NCBI GenBank assembly: GCA_900660155.1
Contig: CABFPE010000208.1
Coordinates: forward strand, 404,154-431,115
DNA length: 26,962 nt
Source of the DNA: Hofstenia miamia
Taxonomy: Eukaryota > Xenacoelomorpha > Acoela > Hofsteniidae
Direction: 5' to 3'
The notes below the pieces were generated by a model that was not told the origin of the DNA, ran no database searches, and worked only from the letters and a program-made list of their open reading frames with translations. Of the stretch, positions 9,280 to 19,404 are shown in pieces (position 1 is the stretch's first letter; each line of letters starts with the position of its first letter). A program made the position numbers and the translations under genes.

Positions 9280-10680
9280 GCAAAATTTTAATAAAAATGT
9301 ATATAGAAGCCCTATCAAGTAGGTGATCTGGTGCATGCTTATGCAGTAGAAAAAGCAAGTGATGTAAATCAAGTGGAAAAACTATCATTACTATTAAAAA
9401 CATTACCAAATAACCAATATAAATTGAGCAATGGACACACATTACATTTTCAAAACTGGAAGCATGTAATAAGCAACATTGCACAGACATGATTAAATGA
9501 CAAAGCACAGTTTGACTTAATACACAAAGAAAATCAAATTTACTATTTGTGTACAACAGTGTAAGCAAAGAAGAATTTGATGATAAAGTATATTATAAAA
9601 TAAATGAATCCGAAATTGTACCTCATATAATGCCTCAAAGAGAGGCTAGGAAAATAAGTTGTTATGATCCTGAAATATGGGATTTAAACACTGTAACTTT
9701 GTTTAGGAATGGTGAAGAGGAGGACACAAGATTGCTCAGAGGACAATTCTTAGAGAGAAGCCCACAGTACATGAATTTTGAGATTCAGTAGAGAGCAAGA
9801 AGTGCAGCACTCTACAAACCACAGGGAATGAGTACAGAAAAATAACAGAAATGACTAGCATAGTAGCAAACCACTGGTGCAGGGCAAACTGAAAAGCTCT
9901 GAAACCAATGGAACCACAACATCAAACAGCATCCAGGGCAAGCTTCAAGGCTCTGAGATGCTAGCAATGGATGAAAAGTACCCTGGGAACTTAAAGCCAG
10001 AGTACAATGGAACTGAAGACTGTGCCTAGTCATTAACTGAAAGATGACAGGTTGCAGAATGTCAGTAGTTCATCTGACCTGGAGGATCAACTAAGTACAA
10101 GTGTGATGAATAAAATATTTTGTATGATACAGACTCAAAAGTGTAAGCAAATAGGAGAGTACATTCTAATCAGAAACAACCAGTCAGTATCATCAACAAG
10201 GTCCAAAGAGTGATCAGATAAAATAACATGCATTGGAGCAGACATACTACACCCATTATTTATAGCACCAAGCCAGATAATGGAAAATGCACATGGGAAA
10301 CTATCACCAAGGACATGTGATGAGAACATATTGAAATACTCCAAGGCAAAAACAAGCATCAAAAACATACTGCTAGCCATTAATGTGCAGTGAAGACCAA
10401 AGGTCCATACAGTAATTAACTATCCTGAACATATGAATGTAAGGATGTCCAGAATCTATTTCAGAAGTATGGTTCATGTGGCCTTTGATGATAAATTCAC
10501 CCTAGAGGAAGTTCAGAAATTGATGATACACAGACACATACTGGTGAAAGATAATTAAGTTAACCTAGAAACAGAGAATATACTCATCATACACTTCCAA
10601 AAAGACACAGAGTATATTAATACCATAATGAAAATGATCAATGAAGATGAGAATACTGCACACAGGTATTAACAACCTAG
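9280..10680 (+). pseudogene. Decayed coding sequence downstream of integrase, product unknown
   Basis: The plus strand remains A-rich and keeps scattered open segments. First comes a post-integrase stretch with NVYRSPIK and, after a stop, VIW/GDLVHAY-like residues (9,290-9,345), recalling the basic GDLV segment after Ty3/gypsy integrases. A 74-80-codon open frame follows at 9,549-9,791. A longer chain then runs at about 10,150-10,670, including MSRIYFRSMVHVAFDDKF, EEVQKLMIHRHILVKDN and ILIIHFQKDTEYINTIMKMI, interrupted by a stop. I recognise no family. Its position after integrase would fit an extra 3' ORF, such as an env-like or accessory ORF, but no signal peptide, furin site or transmembrane segment is clear. 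Confidence 0.4.
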
Positions 10681-11084
10681 TATGGTTGGATCTGTGGGAA
10701 CAACAATACAAGTATTAAAACATTTCAAAGAGAATAAAAATAATAACAGTGATAAGAGTAAATATCAATGATCCAGCTGAAATGACAAAAGACAATGTAC
10801 ACAACAACATGAGTTTCTTTTTTAAAGAAGTGGCAATCCAACCAAGTTGGAAAATTTTTCAAATTCTTTTCACCAGATAGTGAGTTGGACACATTGCTAG
10901 CCCATTATAGCATCCTCTACCAGGCTTTGATATCCAATTTCTCAATTATATGCAATAATTGGTATGGTATACTAGTGGGTAGAGATTTACTACTCTTAAA
11001 CTGCTTAGCTTCAATATTATTAAACTCCAATAACTGTAATTAATGGATAATGTAACAAGCACTATTTAGGTGACAAAGCCTTGT
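10681..11084. other. Transition region without a recognisable gene
   Basis: AT-rich with no CpG. Short plus-strand open pieces continue the decay pattern of the upstream coding remnant, but there is no recognisable motif. It ends where homology to repeat family X begins. Confidence 0.4.
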
Positions 11085-11795
11085 GGCATCCTTGCCAGCT
11101 GTTAGTGGTTGGGCATACACCTGAAGCTGATCTCCAAATCAAGTAACAACCACTCTTCTGCATTTCCATTAAATGAGTTCCACCTCTCAGCTCAGTAAAA
11201 TAACTTATGTGTACCCTATCCTAGCTCAGTGCTTACTCAAGGCTTGACACACTTCAACTTAGTCTTTGTAAAGTGTACTGTATACTTGCAACATTGATTG
11301 GCACTAGCTGTTTAACTAACTATTTAATTAGCCATTACTGAAATATATTGGCTTTAATTAAATAATATAAATAAATAGCAGCTTCCTAAGCTACATGTAA
11401 TAATTGATACATACAGGGTCACATTATTGGTCATGTTATAGTCATTAATTTGGATCTAGATTAATATAAATATAAAATCCTACATTTGGCTTTCTAGCCT
11501 TATATTGAATTTCTAATCATTTGTACATGTAAGAGAGGATAGATAGTTAGCTAAATAGAAATAAAAACTCCTAATTGCATCCCTAACTTAAGTGTAGGTT
11601 CATTGCTTGGAACAAGGAACCTAGAATCATTCCAATTATTGGATCCTCACCACTACTGAACACCAACCATTTAGCTGAACATCATAGTTAATAATCACAC
11701 TGTAATCAAAACTAAAGATAAGAATTTTCTTCAACAATTATTACAAAGAACTTTTCTCTATTTATAGTAAATCCAAAAAAGTACCTGTCAATTTC
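11085..11795 (-). repeat. Repeat family X, copy 3 (inverted, CpG-depleted)
   Basis: Read on the plus strand this segment matches the reverse complement of 16,238-16,975 in the same order of blocks: CTCAGCTCAG near 11,185, TTATGTGTACCCTA near 11,206, GCTTCCTAAGCTACATGTAA near 11,380, GGTCATGTTATAGTCATTA near 11,430, TCTAGCC near 11,495, GTACATGTAAGAG near 11,525, CTCCTAATTGCATCCCTAA near 11,570, TTTAGCTGAACAT near 11,670, and GTACCTGTCA near 11,783. Identity is low but collinearity over about 700 bp is good. Unlike copies 1 and 2 it has no CpG, so it is older or was more methylated. Confidence 0.6.
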
Positions 11796-14320
11796 AAATT
11801 TCAAATGTTTGCATGCCAAGATGGCTAAAAATATTGGAAGCAAATTCGCCCCCTTCATTTTGCCAAATTAGTACAATTGACAAATACTAATTATAATCAC
11901 TGATAATTCTTAGTTGCATAACACCAAACTTATCTAAGATGAAAAATAATTTTTATGATTTATTTTTAAGTTTGATCTTAGTTCTTCTTTACTGACTATT
12001 TTCTTTAGTAGCTTAGTTTGTTTTGGATGATGCTTCACCATTCCACATCTTCACAGAAAGATGAAATGAACTACAATACACAATAATGGTGAACTCAACA
12101 CTACATGAAATGAAATTCTTGAGGTGCAAGAAGCTGAATCAATGGAAATGGAGATAATTCTCAAATTGACAAAAAGCATTGGTCAATAAGATCAAATGAT
12201 AAGGAATCCAGAGACATGATAGAAGATGCACACACCTTAGTTCATAGGGAAAGAGTGGAACTGATTGAGTAAAAACGAAGCTAGAGGGGCATATAACAGA
12301 ATACAAGCTTAAAGGCATTCTTGTTAGCCTCACCCAAGTTCAAAAAGTGCAAACTGAAAGGCACTTATTTTGACCATAGAAATAGAGTGCAATTGTAAAT
12401 GACATGTATCATTCAGAGAAGTGATTTTGTAAATAAATTATTTTTAATAAAGATTATAAAAACAAGACAGAAAAATGTACAACAAAAAATAGTTCAACTA
12501 AAGGTCATTCATTTGGCCTTTTGATGAAATGAGCCTAGACAGATATTTAAAAAAATTCAAACCAATCATCTGAACAAAAAAATTAACAAATGACCTGTAA
12601 GTGATTCTCATTTTTATTGTATACTAGTCAAGTTTTTAACTGGAAAACTGAAGCTGTAGTAGGTTTAGTATCAATAAACTTTTAGTAGAGTTTAGTCATT
12701 ACTTCTGATTGTTAAACTTATTTGGAATTGTACAGGTAAACAGTTAGCTAAATATCTGTATGGCAATGGTTGTGGCAAATTAACTTGATAGACATTGATG
12801 GTGCATTCAAAGATCTATCAGTAAATATCTTAATTAATTTAATTTATATTCACTCATGAATTGCTATAAATCTGTGAACTACTAATTTAATTAAATGGAA
12901 TGTGCAGTATCAGGATGATGGATGATTAGTATAACTGTACCTGGATATGAAACTAATTACAAACTATATGCTATTTTATTAATCAATTAATTATAAAAAT
13001 GGTTTCCTTTTTTTCAATGGAACAATATCATCTCATTAGTGACAAAGAAGAAGTATAGTTCATTACAACTTAATTAGAGTTAAATTACTAACAGAACTTA
13101 TATTTAATTCTAAACTTCATTTACACTGTGATTGTAGTATAATCTTAGTTCACTAATCTTTACAATGCAATAACATTGGTAATATATTACAGTCAAGTTA
13201 ACTGCAAACATCATGGTGAGAGGTGCAATTAGTTGATTCATCTGCTATAAGAAACATTGCACCACTTCAGCAAGAACCATTTGATACAGCAGTACATGTC
13301 AGACCTAAGCACAAATATGAAATTGATTAGCATTATGAGGACATATTAGAGATATGTTCAGTTATATGCAAGAATATACTATCAGTTTAGAGGTCAGTGC
13401 TACTGATGATTTATAGAGATTAAACAGTTATTCTCAAGACTCCCCAATTATTATGGGGATAAATTGAACTTTATCAAGGATACAGGATTTCACACCATCA
13501 ACAAATAATTAATGATGACCTTTTAATTTCAATCCTTTGATTTTCCCAGATATATAGCTTCCTGAGACCCATAATTTGCATTTGAAAAATTGACTTTATG
13601 AGTGGCATTTGAGATTGAATAATGCAAGTTAGATTCAATTAGTTTTGAATGTATTTATATTTGTTGTAAACATAACCAATACAATGTTACAAGAATTTCA
13701 ATGCATATCACAAAACCCATTTTACATTGAGAGTTTAATTAATATTGAACATACAAGAAACTCAGAAATCCTGTATATTAACTTTCAACATTTCATTCTA
13801 AGACTTTTAAATTTGGGAAGTAGAAATTTAAAGAGAATTCCTTAAAAATCATATTTGACCAATTAAAGATTGTAATGATTTACCAAAACAGAAATTAATA
13901 TTAAGAACCATGAAATGGAGGTGAATATGAACAGTAGCTAAGGAGAAAGAGTTAATTGGGTATTACTAATGTAATGCATACTACTTAAATTGTCTTTTGG
14001 CAAATAGGTTAAGCCTTTAGTTAAATATGAGTTGTTGTTGCATAGGATGACTGTGGCTATTCTCATCAAATTTTATTTTTTATTTTTTTTTAAATTTCTA
14101 TAGATTAGAAAGGAATCTGAATAATATGAACCAATATATTTCCAGAAGTAAATGTGAACAATTCATATTTTAAAAAGCATTAAATGATATTTAATATAAA
14201 AAATATACAACCCTGCAAGTTAAAAAAACAAAAAATATACTTTTTGTTCTTTGAGTAGGAACATCACTGAGAGAATAGGTAAGCAGAAAGACACAAATAA
14301 ATAAGTGTGAAGAAGATATT
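11796..14320. other. Long AT-rich CpG-free stretch without a recognisable gene
   Basis: No recognisable domain, RNA gene or tandem array. CpGs are visible only at 11,847 and 12,276. A possible decayed coding patch on the plus strand near 13,235-13,375 reads APLQQEPFDTAVHVRPKHKY before a stop and continues open for about 18 more codons, but I cannot assign it. The rest is A/T homopolymer-rich intergenic or ancient repeat sequence. Confidence 0.5.
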
Positions 14321-14323
14321 TAA

Positions 14324-14491
14324 GAAATTCAAATCAATTCTTATGATGATGAAAATGAAGAAGATGAAAAAGAAAATTATTCTAGGAAGAAAATTCTCAT
14401 TACTGATAAGAAACAATTGAAAATTTGCTTAATGTTAAATTGGAAAGAAAATGCTGCAGAAAAAATCACAAGTTTTACAATAATAATATAA
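14324..14491 (+). other. Short acidic-then-basic open frame, doubtful coding
   Basis: A 55-codon stretch between stops lacks a clear upstream start. It encodes YDDENEEDEKENYSRKK followed by a lysine-rich mixed segment. Acidic patches of this type occur in transposase leaders and nuclear proteins, but low-complexity GAA/GAT runs in AT-rich DNA also generate them. No second exon or domain is visible nearby, so I treat it as an observation and not as a gene. Confidence 0.15.
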
Positions 14492-14756
14492 TGTCACTTA
14501 AGGAATAAATGGTGCCCCTATATTTAATTGATTGTATCTATTTAACTGGTAACAACTAATAGTGAAAGTTTAAGATCTCGACTAAACAATAGGACTGTGA
14601 TTATGGTAACCAGGGAAATTGGTAGACTAATATCAAAATTTTCCTTGGTTGCCCTGATATCCATTATAATAATATATACTTATTATTTAATATATATTTT
14701 TATCATTTATTTGTAGTGCTACTTTATTTGTTTTAATCTATTTTAATATTCTAATT

Positions 14757-15295
14757 TTAATTGTAATCATTTGAAATTGTGCAGTATTTGATTTATTTTG
14801 ATTGTCCCCCTGATTCAAATTTCTTTTGCTTAAAGTAAACTTTGAAAATGACAAGGTAATTATCATGTTATTTTGTATATAAATGTAAGGCAACCTATAA
14901 GCTGTTTTAAAGAATCAATTTGGTTTAGCTCCATGCTAGTATCATTTTCTCTTGCTTGTGGTTTAAGTATTTTTATCTACATAATAATAATTAAATAGGC
15001 TCCAATGATAGTTTGGGAATCATGTTGAAATGAAAGGACACTAATAGCTATCTCAGTTCAATCAACCTGAATTGTGTTCACATTAAGTTAAGCGTACAGC
15101 TAGTTAATAAAAACTTGTTCATTCCTTTCCATTTGGACAAAGCACATAATTTTTTACACTGAGTTTAAATCATGCCTGTTGGTCTGCACAAATGCATGGT
15201 TAATACATGTTATTTATATTATTTATTATCTATAAGTAGGTCTAGGGATAATAAACTTTATTGAGATAGATAATACAAAATGAGTCTCATAACCT
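14757..15295 (+). repeat. LTR of family Y, copy 5 (right-truncated)
   Basis: Collinear with the other Y copies: GTGCAGTATTTGAT and GATTGTCCCCC near 14,790-14,810, TTTGTATATAAATG (TATA box) near 14,872, GTTTGGGAATC near 15,010, CTGAATTGTGTTCA near 15,067, TTAATAAAAACTTG (poly(A) signal) near 15,102, ACACTGAGTTTAAATCATGC with CTGTTGG near 15,157, and a GAGATAGA block near 15,263. Similarity fades after about 15,295, so the final roughly 300 bp, including the CTACA end, are missing. CpG density starts to recover here, with one at about 15,090. Confidence 0.65.
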
Positions 15296-15622
15296 CAAAA
15301 CCTTCTCAATATATTAACACTAAGTATGGAGAGAATTGAAATTTTTTTTCAAAAATTCGAAAATTTCTAAGAAAACGTGTCAATCTATTCAACAGCAATA
15401 GCTACAGCAATAAGCTTTAATAGAAATTTGCAACATTGTATTAATGTATGTTCCCCAATAGACCTACCCATGCCCCAAGATTTTAAAATTTGGAAATAGG
15501 CTTGGAGAAAATTCTTTGTAAATGTGAAAAAATGGTTTTTCCTTAAAAAGGGACGCTAGGATGTTTAAGGTGAAATATCATGTTGCGGTTAACTAATGTA
15601 GTCATCAACAGTAAAACGGTGG
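15296..15622. other. Non-coding stretch
   Basis: AT-rich sequence with ordinary CpG content and no domain or RNA recognised. It forms the junction between the CpG-depleted block and the right half of the window. Confidence 0.5.
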
Positions 15623-15663
15623 ACACATATATATACATATATACATATATATACATATATATA
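15623..15663. repeat. TA-rich microsatellite
   Basis: Alternating AT with regularly spaced C (ATATAC-type units), about 40 bp. Confidence 0.9.
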
Positions 15664-15904
15664 ATTATAATGTGTCTCTATGTACCTATCAAAATGCGCA
15701 CATAGCGATATATCAAGGTTTACATAGCGACACATGATAAAATTCTGTAGGAAAAATTCTAAATATGTCTGTGCAATTGTAGCAAAATCCATTAAAAATT
15801 CAAAGAAGAAAGAAAAAGCAACCAAGGTCGAATATTGATTAAACATAAAACTCATTTATATCATTTTGTATTTTTAATAGAATTAGCACCACGTCATGTA
15901 ATGG

Positions 15905-16052
15905 GGGATTTTCAGTAAAATTTAAATTTAAATATTTTTAGCTAAAAATGTTAAATTTAGTTTAAATTCTTTAAAAATGAAGCGATCATTAAAAAATATT
16001 TTCTAAATTTTGCAGAAATTCAGCGTCTCTTTCTTGTTGGATGATGTCACTA
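15905..16052 (+). repeat. Left terminal inverted repeat
   Basis: Pairs with 17,564-17,712 in inverted orientation at high similarity over about 148 bp. The outermost bases (GGGGATTTTCAG against GAGAGTTTCAG) are less alike. No clear flanking duplication was seen. Confidence 0.8.
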
Positions 16053-16084
16053 CCTTAATGATCACACAACTCTTAATTTGAGAG

Positions 16085-16237
16085 ATGAACACAAGCAAAA
16101 AATTTGTAAAGGTTTGTTTTATGCCTGGCTGTCAAAACAATAGCAGAAAAATCCCAATTTGCTGTTTTTTCCAGTATCAGGTTGTTTCAATTGTGCTGCT
16201 TTCACTGCAACGCCTATGAAACCACATTATAAAAAAG
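16085..16237 (+). pseudogene. THAP zinc-finger domain, N-terminal fragment
   Basis: From an ATG at 16,085 the plus strand encodes MNTSKKFVKVCFMPGCQNNS then RKIPICCFF. THAP domains begin like this: a basic/hydrophobic lead, C-x(2-4)-C with a PGC or P.C turn, a N/S-rich segment, and a K.P...FF segment. The first zinc-ligand pair (Cys11 and Cys16) is present. The second half, with the C-x2-H pair and the AVPTIF-type end, is missing because the frame runs into repeat X at about 16,238. THAP domains bind DNA in P-element-type transposases and in many host factors. A frameshift near the FF end may also be present. It starts about 30 bp inside the left inverted repeat. Confidence 0.6.
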
Positions 16238-16975
16238 AACAGCGACAGGTAATTTTCTAGCTTACAGGTATGTTTGCAGTAATTTCTATAAATTTGTACA
16301 AAGGTAAAATACGAATAAATTCCTTAGAAGCTAATTTATCTTTATTCGGTTTGCTTATTTATTAAGAATGCGCAGCTAAGCAATCAATGTGTGTAGCGAT
16401 CAAAAGGCTGTTGCAAGGGGAAATTAATTGGTGCCTTCATCTTTACGCACATCTAGGTTATGTATACGACTAGGGAGATTTTTCTAACACGCTTAGCTGG
16501 CTAGCGATTGTTCATTTCTACATGTAGTAATAAATTCGTGATAAGGCTAGTCAGCCAAACCTAGGTGTATCACATATTTATTTATCCTATTTTATATCTA
16601 AATTTGGTACAACTTAGGAGACCTATAATGAGATTGATAATGACCGTTATATGTATTATATTGTATTGTTACATTTTAATTGTTTTATATGTAGCATAGG
16701 AAGAAGCTTTAATTATTACATAACCTTTAATTGTTCAGCAGCCAGTGTCACTGCATCTTTGAGTATTACTTATATTGTTAACCCCACACATTGTTGAGTG
16801 TGAGTTCTTAAGTCAAATTGTGACTGTATTTATTATCACCAATAGTTAGGGTACACAATAAATATTGTCCTTGTGAGCATGAGCTGAGTTGGTGGAATAT
16901 GGAAGTCTTGGAGTGGCAGATGAACTCTTGGTGACTGGATACCACTTTGGGCAGTTGCCCACTTCGATCACAACG
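16238..16975 (+). repeat. Repeat family X, copy 1
   Basis: Direct repeat of 17,853-18,662. Matching blocks run throughout, for example ATGTTTGCAGT, GCAGCTAAGCAATCAAT, GGGGAAATTAATTGGTGCC, GACTAGGGAGATTTTTCTAA, TTCATTTCTACATGTA, AATTTGGTACAACTTAGGAG, GTGTCACTGCATCTTTG, GTGAGCATGAGCTGAGTTGG and CAGTTGCCCACTTCGATCAC. It starts at AACAGCGAC and ends at TTCGATCACAACG. Near the 3' end an A-box-like segment (GAGCTGAGTTGG) and a B-box-like CTTCGATCA occur about 75 bp apart, so a tRNA-like promoter is conceivable but unproven. It interrupts the THAP fragment. Confidence 0.85.
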
Positions 16976-17125
16976 GTATTCTCAATATGTAGTCAACCTA
17001 AATAATTGAGAAATTAATATTAAGCAATGTAATGTACAATTTTTTTATATTTAAATTGTATATACTTTACATGAATGTAAAATAAATTGTTGAACTGCAT
17101 TTAATTTTAAAACCAAATAATTTAC

Positions 17126-17506
17126 ATGACATTTGTTAACGTCCTTGCAACCACCAAACTGTCACATACAACCATCCCATTCAGCACCTTCGATGATGTC
17201 AGCATTTTCATTTATTAAAATTTGGCAGTCATAACTTTGGTTTGAGAAGCATTGCTCTGGTGTAACTTTGCAGTGCACCTCACATATTGCATCAAATCAC
17301 TATAATTTAACAAAGCCAATAGCTTCATCACCATAGTTCTTGCGAGAATCTCTTTTGGCCTTCATATTTGAAACGCCCGGAATATTGAATCCAGCGCATT
17401 TGGTGAAAAATTGTGCCACCATCAAATCAGATACAAGTGGTAAATTGGTAGAAGTAGCATTAACAAAATTCATCTTAAGAGATAATCCAATGCAACAAGT
17501 GAACAC
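17126..17506 (-). pseudogene. SWIM zinc-finger transposon protein remnant
   Basis: SWIM domains (CxCx(n)CxH) bind nucleic acid or protein and recur in transposon-borne proteins. The minus strand opens with about 68 codons including LPLVSDLMVAQFFTKC, then NYGDEAIGFVKL, then two consecutive stops (complement of about 17,300). The same frame continues as FDAICEVHCKVTPEQCFSNQ, SYDCQILINENADIIEGAEW, DGCM, a TGA stop, QFGGCKD. This follows the layout of SWIM proteins whose upstream part has a SYGD.A(I/V)GYV..K motif and whose finger is C.C...GGCKH. Here the second Cys codon has become TGA and the final His is Asp. The pseudogene starts about 60 bp inside the right inverted repeat and reads inward. 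Confidence 0.65.
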
Positions 17507-17563
17507 TGTAAAAAGCTAATGAGTGTCAGAAGAAAGTTAATAAATTTCTGCAAATTCTAAAGT

Positions 17564-17712
17564 TAGTGACATCTTCCGTCAAGAAAGAGACAGGGAATTT
17601 CTGAAAAATTAGCAAATATTTTTTAATGGTCACTTCATTTTTAAAGAATTTAAACTAAATGTTAAACATTTTTAACTAAAAATATTTAAATTTAAATTTT
17701 ACTGAAACTCTC
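17564..17712 (-). repeat. Right terminal inverted repeat
   Basis: Reverse complement of 15,905-16,052 with scattered substitutions and small indels. The inner edge TAGTGACATC matches GATGTCACTA of the left arm. Confidence 0.8.
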
Positions 17713-17852
17713 TCATTTGAAAATTGTAAAGCAAGTATTTGCCGCTTTAACCTTTTTGACAAATCACGAGTGGACGACTAGCTCCATGTTGATTTTAGCA
17801 AACAGTCATTTTCACGCAGAAATATTATACATGCATGTACTGCAGAAAATAT
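17713..17852. other. Spacer between the inverted-repeat element and X copy 2
   Basis: About 140 bp of unique sequence with no feature recognised. Confidence 0.5.
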
Positions 17853-18662
17853 AACAGTGACGGGTACTTGTTTAGCTTACAAATATGTTTGCAGTTATTT
17901 CTATAAATATATACAAAGGTAAACATTTAGTTGATGGAGAATAAACTCCGTAGAAGTTAATTTATTGTTATTTGGTTTGCTTTTTTATTAAGATTGTGCA
18001 GCTAAGCAATCAATATGTGTAGTGATTGAAAGGCTGTTGTGAGGGGAAATTAATTGGTGCCTGATCTTTACGGGCATCTAGGTTACGTGTTCGACTAGGG
18101 AGATTTTTCTAACATGCTTAGCTGGCTAGCAATTATTCATTTCTACATGTATAAGTAATAAATTCATGATAAGGCTGGTCACATAAAAATTTATCTTATT
18201 TTAGATCTAAATTTGGTACAACTTAGGAGACCTAATGAGATGGATAATGACTGTTATATGTATTATATCGTATTGTTACATTTGAATTATTTTAACTGTA
18301 GTTTAAGAAGCTGCTTTAATTTATAGTTAGTTTGTACATAATTTTATCCCTTTTATCTTGTCGCAGATAGTGTCATGCCTTGTAATAATTGTAATTATTT
18401 TAACTGTAGGTTAGGAAGCTGCTTTAATTATTACAAAACTTTTATTTGTTCAGCAGCTAGTGTCACTGCATCTTTGCGTATTACTTATATTGTTAACCCC
18501 GCACATTATTGGTATTTATTATCACCATAGTTAGGGTACACATAATAAATATTGTACTTGTGAGCATGAGCTGAGTTGGTTGAATGTGGAGGTCTCAGAG
18601 TGGCGGATAGACTCTCGGTGACTGGATACCGCTTCGGGCAGTTGCCCACTTCGATCACAACG
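17853..18662 (+). repeat. Repeat family X, copy 2 with internal duplication
   Basis: Direct repeat of 16,238-16,975, with the same ends (AACAGTGAC at the left, TTCGATCACAACG at the right). It is about 70 bp longer. A segment including TTATTTTAACTGTAG, AAGCTGCTTTAATT and a GCAG..AGTGTCA block occurs twice in tandem (about 18,284-18,383 and 18,392-18,470), and copy 1 lacks a part between. It retains several CpGs that copy 1 has as TpG or CpA (for example near 18,645), so the copies have diverged in part by deamination. Confidence 0.85.
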
Positions 18663-19404
18663 AACTGGAGTCTAGTGAAGCTACCTAAAAAGTAATGGTT
18701 ACTCATTATACCCGTGTGGAACTTAATATAGATTAGTTCGAGTGTAAAGTGTGTTATAGACAACAGAGTTCAACAAGATAGACATTACTCCACTATGGAG
18801 AAACTGTATGGTCATGTTACTAAATAGATACACATCTCAGCCTGGGTGATGATTCTATACTATTGAACCGACTCTTTACATAATTTTGACAAATAACAGA
18901 AAAGAAAGGCAAACATTTTACTTTATACTGCTAAAATTCTCGTCGAATAGCATTTAACAGAAGATGGTGTTTTGTGAAAAATGATGCTTTAAAATTTATT
19001 CGTTTTGCATTAGAAAGTAAATTTCGTACCACTTCACTAGATAAGGAAATTGGTAAATTATAGCATTAATGCAACAGATGTTTTGAACAGATTTGTTAAG
19101 AGATTTTATATTTATTTATATAGTGTTTAAGCAATTCTGTTAACAGATCTGTTAAGCAGATTATAAATATGGTCATCCCTGTTTTTGGTTATCCATGGAA
19201 ATTTACATTAGATTCATTTTATATTGTTATGCATTTTTCAGGAATACATCATACATACTGTTCATTTTTCTTTTTTTAGTGATTAATCAAAAACAATACA
19301 TTCTGTAGCTTGGACCAGTAGTACCTACTATGTGTACATATTTCGCAGGTACGAATGAGTGAGGTTAATCGAAATTAACTCACACCCTTAATGAGAATTT
19401 AAAT
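18663..19404. other. Non-coding stretch
   Basis: No recognisable gene. Two related palindromic patches occur close together: ACAGATTTGTTAAGAGA near 19,087 and TAACAGATCTGTTAAGCAG near 19,140. They suggest a small local repeat, nothing more. Confidence 0.45.

Larger units (their letters stand above)
4701..14578. other. CpG desert
   Basis: Scanning by eye I find only three CpG dinucleotides (near 9,611, 11,847 and 12,276) in almost 10 kb between the CpG at 4,699 and the one at 14,579. The base composition would predict a few hundred. TpG and CpA are abundant, which fits methyl-CpG deamination and does not fit fungal-type RIP, which consumes CpA. The same depletion holds at about 640-3,785 (one CpG). 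Sequence right of about 15,350 is not depleted. Confidence 0.85.
15905..17712. mobile_element. Terminal-inverted-repeat element carrying THAP and SWIM remnants
   Basis: About 148 bp at 15,905-16,052 reappears as the reverse complement at 17,564-17,712. Shared blocks include TTCAGTAAAATTTAAATTT, TTTAAATTCTTTAAAAATGA, ATTAAAAAATATTT, CAGAAATTC, GTCTCTTTCTTG and GATGTCACTA. Inside the left arm, on the plus strand, is a THAP-type zinc-finger start; inside the right arm, on the minus strand, is a SWIM zinc-finger pseudogene. A copy of repeat X (16,238-16,975) sits directly after the THAP start and presumably inserted there. Long inverted repeats and DNA-binding zinc fingers point to a cut-and-paste type DNA transposon, but no transposase core is visible, so this is a disrupted or non-autonomous copy. 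Confidence 0.65.

Noticed and set aside
15589..15855. Minus-strand 88-codon frame with YIYVYICIYVYI
   Set aside because: The C-terminal part is the TA microsatellite and the remainder has no recognisable domain.
16870..16975. A-box-like and B-box-like words at the 3' end of X copies, as a tRNA gene or SINE head
   Set aside because: Spacing of about 75 bp, no cloverleaf seen, and position at the end of the repeat and not its start. Kept only as a remark.
15905..18662. X copies 1 and 2 as the two LTRs of one element with the SWIM gene inside
   Set aside because: The inverted repeats bracket X copy 1 and exclude X copy 2, the internal part is only about 0.9 kb with no retroelement domain, and no primer-binding site follows copy 1.
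18506..18763. Minus-strand 85-codon frame
   Set aside because: Most of it is the antisense of X copy 2, and the matching frame is not maintained in copy 1.
19087..19160. Palindromic ACAGATCTGTT patches as a binding-site cluster
   Set aside because: Only two imperfect occurrences in AT-rich DNA; could be chance.
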